Shown: positions 1 to 9,643, numbered from the stretch's first letter. The stretch: DNA of 64,000 nt from Flavobacterium psychrophilum (GCA_001708385.1 CP012388.1:1612001-1676000); one strand, 5' to 3'. Notes: generated by a model from the letters alone, not told the origin. Numbers and translations: made by a program.

Positions 1-2
1 CA

Positions 3-95
3 GCTAAAAACTACGGGAAGACCACAGCCTCATTGGAAAAACTAAAGAAATACAAAACAATAATATTAGGAGTTTCGAATAAAAATATAAAATAA
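3..95 (+). CDS. 3' end of an unidentified gene (partial, cut by window edge)
   Basis: One frame is open from the left edge to a TAA at 93-95 and encodes 30 residues ending in IILGVSNKNIK. The composition (Lys, Ile, Asn, Leu rich) is like the neighbouring genes. The KYKTIILGV stretch is reminiscent of C-terminal regions of family 3 glycoside hydrolases, but that resemblance is weak. It stops about 15 bases before the operator-like palindrome of the next gene. It could also be a chance open frame. Confidence 0.35.
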   Translation, partial: AKNYGKTTASLEKLKKYKTIILGVSNKNIK

Positions 96-109
96 ACTTA
101 AAAATAATT

Positions 110-125
110 TTTAGACTAATCTAAA
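110..125. promoter_or_regulatory. Palindromic operator resembling a DtxR/MntR-type site
   Basis: The 16-base sequence TTTAGACTAATCTAAA has perfect 6-base arms around a 4-base centre. It ends five bases before the -7 box of the receptor gene, so a bound protein would block transcription. It resembles TTAGGCTAACCTAA-like sites of iron or manganese DtxR-family repressors (inference). A half-site TTTAGAT recurs at 154-160, just before the start codon. Confidence 0.6.
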
Positions 126-129
126 TTTA

Positions 130-137
130 TACTTTTG
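130..137 (+). promoter_or_regulatory. -7 promoter box of the receptor gene
   Basis: TACTTTTG matches the Bacteroidota consensus TAnnTTTG exactly. It lies 25 bases before the ATG, immediately downstream of the palindrome at 110-125. I see no clear -33 TTG. Confidence 0.65.
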
Positions 138-161
138 TAAAACTAATTATAAGTTTAGATA

Positions 162-2408
162 ATGAAAACATACGTTCAGTTACTACTGATCTTCGCTTCG
201 ATACCCCTGTTTGCACAAAACGGAACCGTAAAAGGAAAAATAACGCAAAATAATGATCCCGTACCTGCGGTAAGTATTATTGTTACCCCAACAGGTATAT
301 CGCTTGCTGCCGATAATGATGGCTATTACCAGATTAAAGATCTGCCATATGGTAACTATGAGATTATTTTTAGTTCAGTAGGATTAAAAACAGAACGTAA
401 AAAAATAACCATCAACAAACCTGAAACAACGCTGAACATAGCTTTGAAAGATGATAACCAGGAAATGGAGGAAGTAGTAATTACCGGAACCATGAAGGAG
501 ATTAGCCGAAGCGAAAGCCCTATTCCTGTGGAGATAATTACTCCTAAGTTATTTAAGAAGAACCCTACCGCCAGTTTATTCGAAGCTGTGGGTATGATAA
601 ACGGGGTTCAGCCTCAGCTTAACTGTAATGTGTGTAACACGGGCGATATTCATATTAACGGAATGGAAGGGCCTTATACTATGATATTGATAGACGGCAT
701 GCCCATTGTAAGTGCGCTTTCTACCGTTTACGGCCTTAGCGGAATACCCAACAGTATTGTAGAACGTATAGAAGTTGTAAAAGGTCCGGCATCTTCGCTA
801 TATGGATCGGAAGCTATGGGTGGAATCATCAACGTTATTACAAAAACACCAACCAAAGCGCCGGTTATAAGTGCCGATTATTTCACTACAAGTTGGGGAG
901 AGCAAAGCCTTGATGGTGCTGTAAAAATTAAAGCTGGAGAGGCAACATCATTATTAGGTGTCAACTATTTTAAATATGGCGTTCGTGCCGATAAAAACCG
1001 CGATAATTTTACCGACGTTACCCAACAGGATCGTATATCGTTATTCAACAAATGGAATTTTGAACGTAAAGAAAATCGACTTTTTAGCCTTGCCGCACGC
1101 TATGTGTATGAAGACCGATGGGGTGGAGAAATGAACTGGACAAAACAATTCCGTGGTAGCGACAGTATTTACGGCGAGAGCATTTATACCAAACGTGCTG
1201 AAGTTATCGGGTTATATCAACTTCCTACAACAGAAAGGATATTTACGCAGTTCTCGTACAACTGGCATGACCAGAATTCTTATTACGGCGACACACCGTA
1301 TATGGCAACACAGCAGGTAGCTTTTGTTCAGGCGTATTGGGATAAGCAATTTGGCGAAAACCATACCTTTTTACTGGGTGCAGCGATGCGCTACACCGAT
1401 TATGACGACAACACGCCTGCGACTGCAACCGAAGATGGCTTAGGTAATAGACCACAAAGGACGCCGCTTCCCGGTTTATTCATACAGGATGAATGGACCA
1501 TTAACGAGAAACACAAACTATTGGGCGGTTACCGTTTTGATTATGACAAGAATCATGGTGGTGTACACTCGCCAAGAGTAGCTTATAAATATGCCCCAAA
1601 CACAAACAACACCATAAGGGCAAGTTTTGGTACAGGTTTTAGGGTAGTAAATTTATTTACCGAAGACCATGCTGCACTTACAGGCGCACGCGATGTTATA
1701 ATTGCCGAAGAACTAAAGCCGGAACGATCATTTAATGGTAATCTTAACTACGTACTGAAAGTGCCTACCGACTTTGCTTTTATAGGATTTGATGTTACAG
1801 GTTTCTACTCTTATTTTACCAACAAGATCGTAGGTGATCTTGATACCGATCCAACAAAGATTATTTACGACAACCTTGGAGGCCATGCCATATCTCAGGG
1901 TATATCGTTAAACACCGACCTTACTTTTACTTTTCCGCTGAAAGTATTAGCAGGGATATCATATATGGATGTTTTTCAGATGGAAGATAATGCATTTGGG
2001 AAGCTGGAGCGTACGCAGCAGTTGCATGCACCAAAATGGTCGGGGAATTTTATTGGTACCTACAGCTTTCGTAATAACTATAGCGTAGATGTTACTGGTA
2101 ACTGGTACGGGCCAATGCGCCTTCCGATTCAGCTTAACGATTACAGGCCGGAATATTCGCCTTGGTTTTGTACGGCTAACATTCAGTTTACTAAAAAATT
2201 CAGTTCGGGACTTGAATTTTACGGGGGTATGAAAAACGTATTCGATTTTGTCCCTAAAGATCCGCTTATGCGTCCGTTTGACCCTTTCAACAAAAATGCG
2301 GCAGATCCTGTAAGTAACCCTAACGATTATACTTTTGACACCAGCTATAACTACGCTTCAATGCAGGGACGAAGGGTGTTTTTAGGGATACGCTATAATA
2401 TGTTTTAA
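162..2408 (+). CDS. TonB-dependent outer-membrane receptor
   Basis: A 748-residue outer-membrane transporter predicted to import a substrate using TonB energy. Residues 1-18 look like a signal peptide ending near LFAQ. Residues about 20-105 form a carboxypeptidase-like regulatory domain (GTVKGKITQ, YGNYEIIFSSVG). The plug follows at about 115-235, with LIDGMPIVS and the typical VKGPASSLYGSEAMGGIINVI. The rest is a beta-barrel ending in the aromatic residue of GIRYNMF. A CNVC pair in the plug is distinctive and could bind metal or form a disulfide. A thioredoxin-like gene follows 92 bases downstream. The upstream DtxR-like palindrome suggests control by iron or manganese (inference). The substrate is unknown. 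The ATG follows the promoter at a normal distance. Confidence 0.9.
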   Translation: MKTYVQLLLIFASIPLFAQNGTVKGKITQNNDPVPAVSIIVTPTGISLAADNDGYYQIKDLPYGNYEIIFSSVGLKTERKKITINKPETTLNIALKDDNQEMEEVVITGTMKEISRSESPIPVEIITPKLFKKNPTASLFEAVGMINGVQPQLNCNVCNTGDIHINGMEGPYTMILIDGMPIVSALSTVYGLSGIPNSIVERIEVVKGPASSLYGSEAMGGIINVITKTPTKAPVISADYFTTSWGEQSLDGAVKIKAGEATSLLGVNYFKYGVRADKNRDNFTDVTQQDRISLFNKWNFERKENRLFSLAARYVYEDRWGGEMNWTKQFRGSDSIYGESIYTKRAEVIGLYQLPTTERIFTQFSYNWHDQNSYYGDTPYMATQQVAFVQAYWDKQFGENHTFLLGAAMRYTDYDDNTPATATEDGLGNRPQRTPLPGLFIQDEWTINEKHKLLGGYRFDYDKNHGGVHSPRVAYKYAPNTNNTIRASFGTGFRVVNLFTEDHAALTGARDVIIAEELKPERSFNGNLNYVLKVPTDFAFIGFDVTGFYSYFTNKIVGDLDTDPTKIIYDNLGGHAISQGISLNTDLTFTFPLKVLAGISYMDVFQMEDNAFGKLERTQQLHAPKWSGNFIGTYSFRNNYSVDVTGNWYGPMRLPIQLNDYRPEYSPWFCTANIQFTKKFSSGLEFYGGMKNVFDFVPKDPLMRPFDPFNKNAADPVSNPNDYTFDTSYNYASMQGRRVFLGIRYNMF

Positions 2409-2420
2409 TATGATGTTTGA

Positions 2421-2489
2421 CGACAGGAGAAATCTCAGATGCTAAACAGAGATTCCTCAACTCCGTTTCACTTCGTTCGGAATGACGAC
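2421..2489. repeat. Dispersed REP-like element (copy 1)
   Basis: This intergenic stretch holds GAGAAATCTC and GAGATTCCTC followed by CCGTTTCACTTCGTTCGGAA and TGAC. The same building blocks (GAGAAATCTC-like and GTCATTYCGA-like) occur at 14454-14480 and 46969-47010, and a related hairpin occurs at 15583-15647, always between genes. I read it as a short, non-coding dispersed repeat. Confidence 0.55.
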
Positions 2490-2500
2490 ACTGATATAAA

Positions 2501-2959
2501 ATGAAAAAACTACTGTACATAGCAATCTTTCTCTTCACTGTTTCCATCGGCTACAGCCAGAAAAACTATGTAATAACGTTTAAAGATCTTCCTCAGAAAA
2601 TGGCTGAAGAGTCCCGCCATATACTTATAAAAATGCATACCGACTGGTGTGCTGTATGCAAATTACAGGACCGGCAGATTGAAAAAGACAAAGCCCTTCA
2701 ACACCAATTGGCTAAGGGCCTTTACTATATTGAATTTGATGCAGAATCGAGAGAATCTCTTGTATTTAATGGTACAGAGTATAACTTTATACCTCATGGT
2801 ACCGGAGGCTTACACGCCTTAGCCGCTGAACTAAGCGAAACCAAAGCTTCTTACCCTGCCTGGATATTACTATCTCCTGATTATACTATTCTGGCTCGCT
2901 ATAACGGCTTATTGAAAAGCGGGGAGCTAAGGGAGATTTTATCTAAAATCAGCCAATAA
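2501..2959 (+). CDS. Secreted thioredoxin-fold protein
   Basis: A 152-residue protein with a signal peptide (about residues 1-19, MKKLLYIAIFLFTVSIGYSQ). A thioredoxin-like active site lies in DWCAVCK (Cys50 and Cys53), set in an ILIKMHTDWC strand typical of the fold. It is probably a periplasmic thiol oxidoreductase or chaperone. It follows the receptor gene, separated by a REP-like element, and may be co-transcribed. Because the receptor plug carries its own CxxC, the pair could be functionally linked (inference). The gene ends directly against the convergent thioesterase gene with no terminator between them. Confidence 0.8.
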   Translation: MKKLLYIAIFLFTVSIGYSQKNYVITFKDLPQKMAEESRHILIKMHTDWCAVCKLQDRQIEKDKALQHQLAKGLYYIEFDAESRESLVFNGTEYNFIPHGTGGLHALAAELSETKASYPAWILLSPDYTILARYNGLLKSGELREILSKISQ

Positions 2960-3346
2960 TTATTTGTTTATCGGCACCGGCTCTTTGTTCTCGTTAATGG
3001 CAACAAACGTAAAGTTTCCTGTGATTGCTTTCTCGCGTGTTGGCGAATACATATCTTCCACAAAAATTTCTACATGTACCTGCATACTGGTGTTACCAAT
3101 ATGGGTTACTTTACCGATTAACTCAGCAAAAGTTCCCGCCGGGATAGGTTTTTTAAAATCGATACGGTCGCTGCTTACAGTAACCACTCTCTGCCTGCTG
3201 AAACGGGTAGCCGTAATAAAAGCTACCTCATCCATAAGGTGCATTGCGGCACCTCCAAAAAGGGTATCGTAATGGTTTGTAGTATTAGGAAATACTGCCT
3301 TAAATATATGTGTTTCTGCTGCGTCTATTTTTTCCTGTAAAGTCAT
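2960..3346 (-). CDS. Acyl-CoA thioesterase, hotdog fold
   Basis: A 128-residue single hotdog-domain protein of the acyl-CoA thioesterase (YciA/BACH-like) family, hydrolysing acyl-CoA to free acid and CoA in the cytoplasm. The signature NHYDTLFGGAAMHLMDE (residues about 22-38) carries the conserved Asn and Asp/Glu region. It is followed by the strand RVVTVSSDRIDFKKPIPAG typical of the family. It lies 7 bases downstream of fabH on the same strand, so the two are probably co-transcribed, fitting a link to acyl chain metabolism. The chain-length preference cannot be read from the sequence. Confidence 0.85.
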   Translation of the reverse strand: MTLQEKIDAAETHIFKAVFPNTTNHYDTLFGGAAMHLMDEVAFITATRFSRQRVVTVSSDRIDFKKPIPAGTFAELIGKVTHIGNTSMQVHVEIFVEDMYSPTREKAITGNFTFVAINENKEPVPINK

Positions 3347-3353
3347 TCTAAGT

Positions 3354-4355
3354 TTATTTGTTTTTAAGTTCGCCCCATACTACATAGGTACTTCCCCATG
3401 TAAATCCTGCTCCAAAGGCAGTAAGCAATATTTTATCGCCCGGGTTAAAATCTTTGTGGAAATCCCAAAGGCAAAGCGGTAAAGTTGCAGCGGTCGTGTT
3501 ACCGTAACGCTCTATATTTACCTTTACTTTTTCTTTGGCAACACCAAGGTTCTGGCCTACAGCATCTATAATACGCAGGTTAGCCTGATGTGGCACCACC
3601 CAGTTGATATCGTCTGTAGTAAGGTTATTTCTTTGCAGGAGTTCGTTACTTGTACTCGTCATGCCGTTAATTGCATTTTTAAATACAGTACGCCCGTCCT
3701 GGCTAACATAATGCCTTTTACCTTCAATAGTCTGATCGCTTGTGCCTTCTGCCGATCCTCCAGCCGGAACCGAAAGGAACTGCACTCCGTTACCGTCAGA
3801 TTTATAAATGGCATCCATAACAGCGGCGTCACCTGTAGATGGCTCTAACAGTACTACGCCTGCGCCATCACCAAAAAGCACGCAGGTATTGCGGTCTTCG
3901 TAGTTTACAATAGCGCTCATTTTATCGGCTCCTACCAACAGTACTTTTTTGTGCCTGCCGCTTTCAATAAACGATGCCGCTACCGACAGCGCATATAAAA
4001 AGCCGCTGCATGCCGCATTAAGGTCGAAACCCCAAGCGTTAATTAATCCTGCTTTTTGTGCTGCAAGTGGTGCAGCAGGTGCTAAGTTATGATCTGGTGT
4101 AGATGTTGCTAATATAAGGACCTCTATCTCTTCCGGCTTAACACCCGAACTTTCAAGAAGGTTTTGTATTGCCAGCGCAGCCATATCAGATGTGGCTTTT
4201 CCTTCCTCTAAAATGCGCCTCTCTTTAATTCCTGTCCTGCTTAAAATCCATGCGTCAGACGTGTCTACCATCTTTTCAAGGGCAGCATTGTCCAGCACGG
4301 TTTCCGGGACGTAACCCCCAACAGCGGTAATCGCTGCATTTATTTTGGTATTCAT
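3354..4355 (-). CDS. fabH: 3-oxoacyl-ACP synthase III (FabH)
   Basis: Beta-ketoacyl-ACP synthase III condenses an acyl-CoA primer with malonyl-ACP to start fatty-acid synthesis. The catalytic triad is visible: Cys in NAACSGFLYAL, His in VPHQANLRII and Asn in YGNTTAATLP. The length (333 residues from this start) is normal. I chose the ATG giving MNTKINAAITAVGG because the family begins this way; an in-frame ATG seven codons upstream (4376) is possible. The gene lies downstream of metE beyond a hairpin at 4385-4416 and directly upstream of the thioesterase gene. Flavobacteria often have more than one FabH-like protein, so this copy need not be the main one. Confidence 0.9.
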   Translation of the reverse strand: MNTKINAAITAVGGYVPETVLDNAALEKMVDTSDAWILSRTGIKERRILEEGKATSDMAALAIQNLLESSGVKPEEIEVLILATSTPDHNLAPAAPLAAQKAGLINAWGFDLNAACSGFLYALSVAASFIESGRHKKVLLVGADKMSAIVNYEDRNTCVLFGDGAGVVLLEPSTGDAAVMDAIYKSDGNGVQFLSVPAGGSAEGTSDQTIEGKRHYVSQDGRTVFKNAINGMTSTSNELLQRNNLTTDDINWVVPHQANLRIIDAVGQNLGVAKEKVKVNIERYGNTTAATLPLCLWDFHKDFNPGDKILLTAFGAGFTWGSTYVVWGELKNK

Positions 4356-4384
4356 ATAGTGTACTTGTGATTTCATCTTAAAAT

Positions 4385-4416
4385 CATACCTGCCACTGTA
4401 ACAGCAGCAGGTATAA
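4385..4416 (-). terminator. Hairpin after metE, probable terminator
   Basis: Perfect arms ATACCTGC and GCAGGTAT lie just past the metE stop. On the minus strand the hairpin is followed by a short T-containing run (GATTTT). It would separate metE from fabH. Confidence 0.5.
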
Positions 4417-4424
4417 TTGCAGGC

Positions 4425-6734
4425 CTATAGGCTTACGTGCTGACCAACGCGCAACTGCTGCGCGGCGCCAACCATTTCAACCAGGGCCTTTTTGGTTTCA
4501 TCCCAGTGGCGGGTTTTAAGTCCGCAATCAGGATTTACCCAAAGCTGTTCTGCCGGGATAACCTTTTGTGCCTTATCCATAAGCGCAACCATCTCTTCTT
4601 TTGACGGTACACGTGGCGAGTGAATATCATATACCCCCGGCCCTATCTGGTTAGGATACTTAAAATCGGCAAAGGCATCCAGCAACTCCATTTGAGAACG
4701 CGAGCATTCAATGGTTATTACATCGGCATCCATATCGGCAATGTTTTCTATTATATCATTAAATTCAGAATAGCACATATGGGTATGTATCTGGGTTGTA
4801 TCGTTAACACCAGATGCAGAAACCCTGAATGCCTTAACCGCCCACTTAAGGTAATCCTGCCAACAGCTCTTGCGAAGCGGAAGCCCTTCCCTTATTGCCG
4901 GTTCGTCTATTTGTATTATTTTAATTCCTGCTGCCTCAAGATCGGTTACCTCATCCCGTATAGCAAGTGCAATCTGCATACATGTGTCACGGCGCGGCTG
5001 ATCGTTCCTTACGAAAGACCATTGCAATATGGTAACCGGGCCTGTAAGCATACCTTTTACTAATTTATCGGTAAGCGATTGTGCATAGGCAGACCACTTA
5101 ACCGTCATAGGTTCCGGCCTTGATACATCTCCATAAATAACCGGCGGTTTCACGCAACGGCTACCGTAACTTTGCACCCATCCGTTTTTGGTAAAGGCAA
5201 AACCCTGAAGCTGCTCACCAAAATATTCAACCATATCGTTACGTTCAAACTCTCCGTGTACCAGTACATCGATACCCGTTTCTTCCTGAAAACGTATGGT
5301 TTCTTCAGTCTCTTTTTTTACAAGCTCTTCGTAATGCTTTTGAGTGATATCGCCTTTTTTAAGCGATGCCCTCCAGCTTCTTACTTCCGGCGTTTGCGGA
5401 AACGAACCGATAGTGGTAGTTGGAAACAATGGCAGTTTTAAAGCTGTTGCCTGCAATGCTGCCCTCGTGCTGAAAGGATTGGTACGCTGCGCCTGTTCTT
5501 CGGTAATACCCGCAACCCTCTGCTTAACGTTTGTATTATGTATAAGTGCCGATATCTTTCTGGCATTAACCGCTGCAATATTTTCTTTTAGGCTGTTAGC
5601 CGCATGGGTTATATTTTCGCTGTTAGCCAGTTGTTTTATTACAGCAACCTCGTTTATTTTTTGTTTGGCAAAAGCCATCCATTGTTTTATTTCAGGCGAT
5701 AATGCTTCTTCATTTGTCTCAAGATCTAAATCGTATGGAGAATGCAGTAACGAACATGAAGGCGAAATGATAACGCGATCCTTTCCTAATTTTTGTACTG
5801 CTTTATCTATTATTTTTAGCGATGCCTGAAAATCATTCTTCCAGATATTACGCCCGTCTACAACTCCTAACGACAGGCTGGTTTCCTGCGGAAGGATGTT
5901 TAATATAGCGTCTAACTGCTGCGGCGCGCGAACTAAGTCTACATGAAGCGCACATACGGGTAATAAAACTGCAAGTTCGGCATTGTCACCCAGTTCTTCA
6001 AAATAAGTAGCAAGCAATATTTTTAATGCCGGAAAAGCATTTTTTATCTCGTTGTAAACATATAAATAAGCCTCTTTATCTTTTGCGGAAAGATCCATGG
6101 CTAAGAAAGGTTCGTCAAACTGTATCCATTCAGCACCATTTGCTACAAGGTCTGAAATAATTTCCAGGTAAACCGGAAGCAGGTTTTTAATAAGGCTTAT
6201 CTTTTCAAAACCTTCTTCTTTTTCTTTACCTAAAAGCAGGTAAGTAACCGGGCCTATAATTACAGGCTTAGTAAGTATACCCTGTTCTTTAGCCTCTGTA
6301 AACTCCTGAACTATTTTTTTAGAGAAGTACGAGAACTGCTGCCCTTTATAAAATTCGGGCACTATATAATGGTAATTGGTATCAAACCATTTTGTCATTT
6401 CCATTGCGGTAATATCGTTACCGTCTTTCTGATAACCGCGTGCCATAGCAAAATACAGATCGGTATCGTTTTGGCCTTTAAGGTTTTCATAACGCGAAGG
6501 GATAGCCCCCAATGCAAATGACAGGTCGAGTACCTGATCATAAAATGAAAAATCGTTAGACGGTATAAGGTCTATGCCCGCCTGTTGTTGCAACTGCCAG
6601 TTTTGCAGCTTTAATTGTCCGGCGATTTCTGCCAGCTCGTTACCGGTAATTTTACCGGACCAGTAATTTTCGCAGGCTTTTTTTAATTCCCTGCCGCTAC
6701 CAATTCGTGGGTAGCCAAGATTGTTTGTGAACAT
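4425..6734 (-). CDS. metE: Cobalamin-independent methionine synthase (MetE)
   Basis: Transfers the methyl group of 5-methyltetrahydropteroyltri-L-glutamate to homocysteine, the last step of methionine synthesis, without vitamin B12. The N-terminal half starts [18 protein letters not shown]. The C-terminal catalytic half has [16 protein letters not shown] and the zinc ligands His and Cys of [10 protein letters not shown] plus the Cys of [10 protein letters not shown]. At 769 residues the length is normal. I chose the ATG at 6734 ([13 protein letters not shown]) because the upstream in-frame extension (to 6785) is not family-like and overlaps a 10-bp hairpin. A cobalamin riboswitch sits upstream. 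The B12-dependent enzyme MetH is also in this window, so the riboswitch probably shuts metE down when B12 is available. Confidence 0.96.
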   Translation of the reverse strand: MFTNNLGYPRIGSGRELKKACENYWSGKITGNELAEIAGQLKLQNWQLQQQAGIDLIPSNDFSFYDQVLDLSFALGAIPSRYENLKGQNDTDLYFAMARGYQKDGNDITAMEMTKWFDTNYHYIVPEFYKGQQFSYFSKKIVQEFTEAKEQGILTKPVIIGPVTYLLLGKEKEEGFEKISLIKNLLPVYLEIISDLVANGAEWIQFDEPFLAMDLSAKDKEAYLYVYNEIKNAFPALKILLATYFEELGDNAELAVLLPVCALHVDLVRAPQQLDAILNILPQETSLSLGVVDGRNIWKNDFQASLKIIDKAVQKLGKDRVIISPSCSLLHSPYDLDLETNEEALSPEIKQWMAFAKQKINEVAVIKQLANSENITHAANSLKENIAAVNARKISALIHNTNVKQRVAGITEEQAQRTNPFSTRAALQATALKLPLFPTTTIGSFPQTPEVRSWRASLKKGDITQKHYEELVKKETEETIRFQEETGIDVLVHGEFERNDMVEYFGEQLQGFAFTKNGWVQSYGSRCVKPPVIYGDVSRPEPMTVKWSAYAQSLTDKLVKGMLTGPVTILQWSFVRNDQPRRDTCMQIALAIRDEVTDLEAAGIKIIQIDEPAIREGLPLRKSCWQDYLKWAVKAFRVSASGVNDTTQIHTHMCYSEFNDIIENIADMDADVITIECSRSQMELLDAFADFKYPNQIGPGVYDIHSPRVPSKEEMVALMDKAQKVIPAEQLWVNPDCGLKTRHWDETKKALVEMVGAAQQLRVGQHVSL

Positions 6735-6740
6735 TTTTTT

Positions 6741-6768
6741 GCTTTTAAAAATTAATAATTTTAAAAGC
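6741..6768 (-). promoter_or_regulatory. Hairpin next to the metE start
   Basis: Perfect 10-base arms GCTTTTAAAA and TTTTAAAAGC around an 8-base loop, ending six bases before the metE ATG. It is AT-rich and lacks a downstream T run, so it is more likely to affect ribosome access than to terminate. It may be part of the riboswitch expression platform. Confidence 0.45.
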
Positions 6769-6879
6769 TCTTTTGCCCATTTCACAATGCCTTAAGAAGT
6801 ATGGCAGGTCTGGGCATAGAAATTCCATGCAAAAAACCGAAACCAATTGCTTCAAACCGCGAAAGCATTGTCAAGTAAG

Positions 6880-7055
6880 TAATGGCAGGTCTCCTGACTT
6901 GTGCCGTTTTTACCGTCCTTCCCATACGCCGCGGCATACAGTGAACATAATTGGTAAAAACCTTGGTGTGGCACTTACAGTTGCGCGACAGTTCGTGATT
7001 TACACACGATTCCCTTTTAATTTTGGCCTTCGCCGAAAACCATTCCCGTTTGAAA
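6880..7055 (-). promoter_or_regulatory. Cobalamin riboswitch controlling metE
   Basis: Read on the minus strand, the region has the hallmarks of the cobalamin element. These are GGGAAT followed by GTGTGTAAATCACGAACTG, then CGCGCAACTGTAAGTG, and the terminal B12 box CAAGTCAGGAGACCTGCC (6884-6901). It sits about 150 bases upstream of metE. Cobalamin riboswitches commonly repress metE. A second copy of the box core, AGACCTGCCAT, occurs at 6801-6811 in the linker to the gene. Confidence 0.93.
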
Positions 7056-7084
7056 GAAATTAAGTAAAGAACTTATTACGGCTG

Positions 7085-7092
7085 CAAATATA
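7085..7092 (-). promoter_or_regulatory. -7 promoter box upstream of the cobalamin riboswitch
   Basis: Minus-strand TATATTTG matches TAnnTTTG. It would place the transcription start near 7078, just ahead of the riboswitch aptamer, giving a leader of about 340 bases for metE. Confidence 0.55.
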
Positions 7093-7165
7093 CCAACTAT
7101 AATTTATATAAAAGCCTGCATCCACCATATTGGTGAATGCAGGCAGCTAACTCAAACGTTATTGT

Positions 7166-9598
7166 TTATAAACGATTTTGCTCCTCGGTGGTCTGGCGTT
7201 GCTTACCCCCCTCCAGTTTCTGGTTACCAAAACGGTACCTGAACTGTATCCTAAAGCTCTGTGAATCGCCATAATCATAGGAAGTACTATACTGATTGGC
7301 ATAACTAGTGGTAAATCTTTGCTTCTCTCCCCTGTAAATATCAGAGAAGATAAATGCCAGTTCTGCGCGGTTTTGAAAAAACTGCTTTTTAAAACTTACC
7401 GACATTGTAGATATTCCGCTGATGGTAAATGTGCCTATAACCCTTGGTGAGCCATAGCCAAAATTCAGCTCTCCAAAAAAATCTTTCTTTTTGTTCAGCG
7501 TAAAGCGGTTGTTGGTATCGCCGTTAAATGCTGCTTTTTTATTTACATACAGGTTACCATCTACCCCTTGAAAGGTGTTTGCAAGATGTACCACGCTAGC
7601 CTGTACCCCAAATTGCCACCATGGAAAAATTTCCAGATTGGTATTGAAATCAAGCCCAAAGGCTGTGTTCTTATCTATATTGGTTACCTGCCTAACAAGT
7701 GTATTGGTGTCATAATCCTGGTAGGCAACATCCATAGTAGGGTCTTTCTCATAGCGATAATATAAATCGAAATTGTATTTGCTGTACAGCGTATATTGTA
7801 GGTTAAAGTTATGTGTTATAGTAGGCTGCAACCTTGGGTCACCTGCACTATAAGAGTATGGCGTGTTGTACGACCTGAAAGGGTTTAACGCGCTATATTG
7901 CGGCCTTACAATTCGTTTGCCATAGGATGCGCCAATCTGGTGATTATCGGACGCTTTGTATAAAGCATATACTGTTGGAAAGAGCTTAAAATAATCCTGA
8001 GTATTTATTTCTCCCGTGCTTTGCGAATTGCCTTCAAGACGGGTATGCTCACCGCGAAGCCCGGCTTTTAATCCCCACTTGCCAATTTCTTTATCAAGCC
8101 CTACGTAACCTGCAAGTATGTGCTCATCATACAAAAAGCGATTTTCCATATCGAGGTTTGGATTCGGATTACCCGTTGTAACATCAAGGTAATTAAAATC
8201 GTTGTTGGCACTTACCGACCCATACCGTAACCCTGCTTCAACATTAGAGCCAACCAGTTGCCCTGTATAATCGGCCTGTGCCGAAAAAAGATTAATACGC
8301 CGTGTATCTCCACTGGAAATTACATTCTGCCGGTACGGTGCTTCATCAGGCAAAGAGAAATCGGCTGTTATCTGCTGATCCTGGTTATAGTAATACTGTG
8401 TAATATCAGAACCAACAGTAATTTTATGCAGGTTATTAAATTTATGTTCGTACGATCCGTTTACGGTGATATTCTTTTGCGGATAATCGCGGTGATTGTG
8501 GCTGTTGTAAAGCGAATCTAGCTGCCCCATGCCATCATAGATGTAGGTTGGATTATGTATGTTTGCCGTACTCTTTAAACTGGAAAATCCGTTTGCGCCA
8601 ACCGTTACCGTGTTCAGGGTATCAATAGTATATTCGGCAGTGAGGTTATAGCTGTTTTGCTGTAATGCCCTGAAATGCGATTTCTCTCTGGTATTCCATA
8701 CCGAGGCTACACTATTATCGGGATTGAAATATTTTACCGTGCTATTGCTCTCGCCATAGTAATGTCCTGACCCAAACATATAGCCACCGTAAACCGCAAA
8801 ACGGTTGTGTTTATAATAATGATTGGTAGACACCACTCCTTTAGGATACATAGATTGCACATAGGCACCTGATACCCCACCCCTATAGCCAACACCTATA
8901 TTTTTCTTCATCTTAATATTAAGTACCGCACTACCCTGCGCCTCATATTTAGCCGGTGGAGTCGTAATCACTTCTATCGATTTTATATCATCGCCACTGG
9001 TGTTTTCTAAAAGGTTTTTTAGCTCGGTGCCCGTTAGGTAAACTTTCCTGTCGTTTATCGTTACAAGTACACCACTGCTCCCACGGATTGACAATCCTCC
9101 CGAGGCGTCTACACCCGGGGTTTTCCTTATTATTTCCCATGCATTGTCTGACGAGAGAATGGAATTCTCAACATCAAACTCAAGGCGGTCTATCTTTCGT
9201 TTTACAACGGGCCTTTTTTGGTTGATAACAACGTTATCGAGTTCTTTTGTTCCTGCTTTCAGGGTTACATCAGGAAGTACGGTATCTGCGGTTATTGTAA
9301 TTTGCTGCTTATGGTTTTCAAAACCAATGGTGCTTATTGAAAAAGTATAATCCCCATGCGGTAGATTCTTTATTTCAAAATGGCCGTTCTCATCGGTAAA
9401 TGATGTTTTTACGGCAGTTGAATCCTGCACCGACTTCAGTACTACATCAGCGAATGCTATAGGCTGTTTAGCAATATCATATACATTGCCCGACACGGCG
9501 GGGTTCTGCGCCATGCCGTTCAATGAGAGTAAGACAAACAGAATTAATAACCCGTGTTTTTTGTAGCTGCTAAATACCAGATTGATGATTGAACCCAT
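7166..9598 (-). CDS. Outer-membrane beta-barrel receptor (TonB-dependent type)
   Basis: An 810-residue outer-membrane protein. A signal peptide ends near NGMAQ (about residue 31). A carboxypeptidase-like regulatory domain follows (about 35-115, VSGNVYDIAKQPIAFADV). The plug then follows, with VITTPPAKYEAQGSAVLNIKMKK, and the barrel resembles the OMP_b-brl_3 family. The C-terminus continues about 16 polar residues past the last predicted strand (RYRFGNQ). It lacks nearby SusD-like or uptake genes. It faces a two-component system across a 150-base gap holding a repeat array, which suggests that system controls it. Substrate unknown; such barrels may also work in envelope signalling rather than import. 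Confidence 0.82.
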   Translation of the reverse strand: MGSIINLVFSSYKKHGLLILFVLLSLNGMAQNPAVSGNVYDIAKQPIAFADVVLKSVQDSTAVKTSFTDENGHFEIKNLPHGDYTFSISTIGFENHKQQITITADTVLPDVTLKAGTKELDNVVINQKRPVVKRKIDRLEFDVENSILSSDNAWEIIRKTPGVDASGGLSIRGSSGVLVTINDRKVYLTGTELKNLLENTSGDDIKSIEVITTPPAKYEAQGSAVLNIKMKKNIGVGYRGGVSGAYVQSMYPKGVVSTNHYYKHNRFAVYGGYMFGSGHYYGESNSTVKYFNPDNSVASVWNTREKSHFRALQQNSYNLTAEYTIDTLNTVTVGANGFSSLKSTANIHNPTYIYDGMGQLDSLYNSHNHRDYPQKNITVNGSYEHKFNNLHKITVGSDITQYYYNQDQQITADFSLPDEAPYRQNVISSGDTRRINLFSAQADYTGQLVGSNVEAGLRYGSVSANNDFNYLDVTTGNPNPNLDMENRFLYDEHILAGYVGLDKEIGKWGLKAGLRGEHTRLEGNSQSTGEINTQDYFKLFPTVYALYKASDNHQIGASYGKRIVRPQYSALNPFRSYNTPYSYSAGDPRLQPTITHNFNLQYTLYSKYNFDLYYRYEKDPTMDVAYQDYDTNTLVRQVTNIDKNTAFGLDFNTNLEIFPWWQFGVQASVVHLANTFQGVDGNLYVNKKAAFNGDTNNRFTLNKKKDFFGELNFGYGSPRVIGTFTISGISTMSVSFKKQFFQNRAELAFIFSDIYRGEKQRFTTSYANQYSTSYDYGDSQSFRIQFRYRFGNQKLEGGKQRQTTEEQNRL

Positions 9599-9643
9599 GA
9601 TGATTGTTTGATGATTGACAGGGCAAATCTCTGCATTTGTTTT

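Noticed and set aside
4620..5829. Long plus-strand frames inside metE
   Set aside because: They are antisense to a highly conserved enzyme gene and have no promoter or recognisable product.
6773..7063. 96-codon plus-strand frame opposite the metE leader
   Set aside because: It lies across the cobalamin riboswitch on the other strand and has no protein-like pattern.
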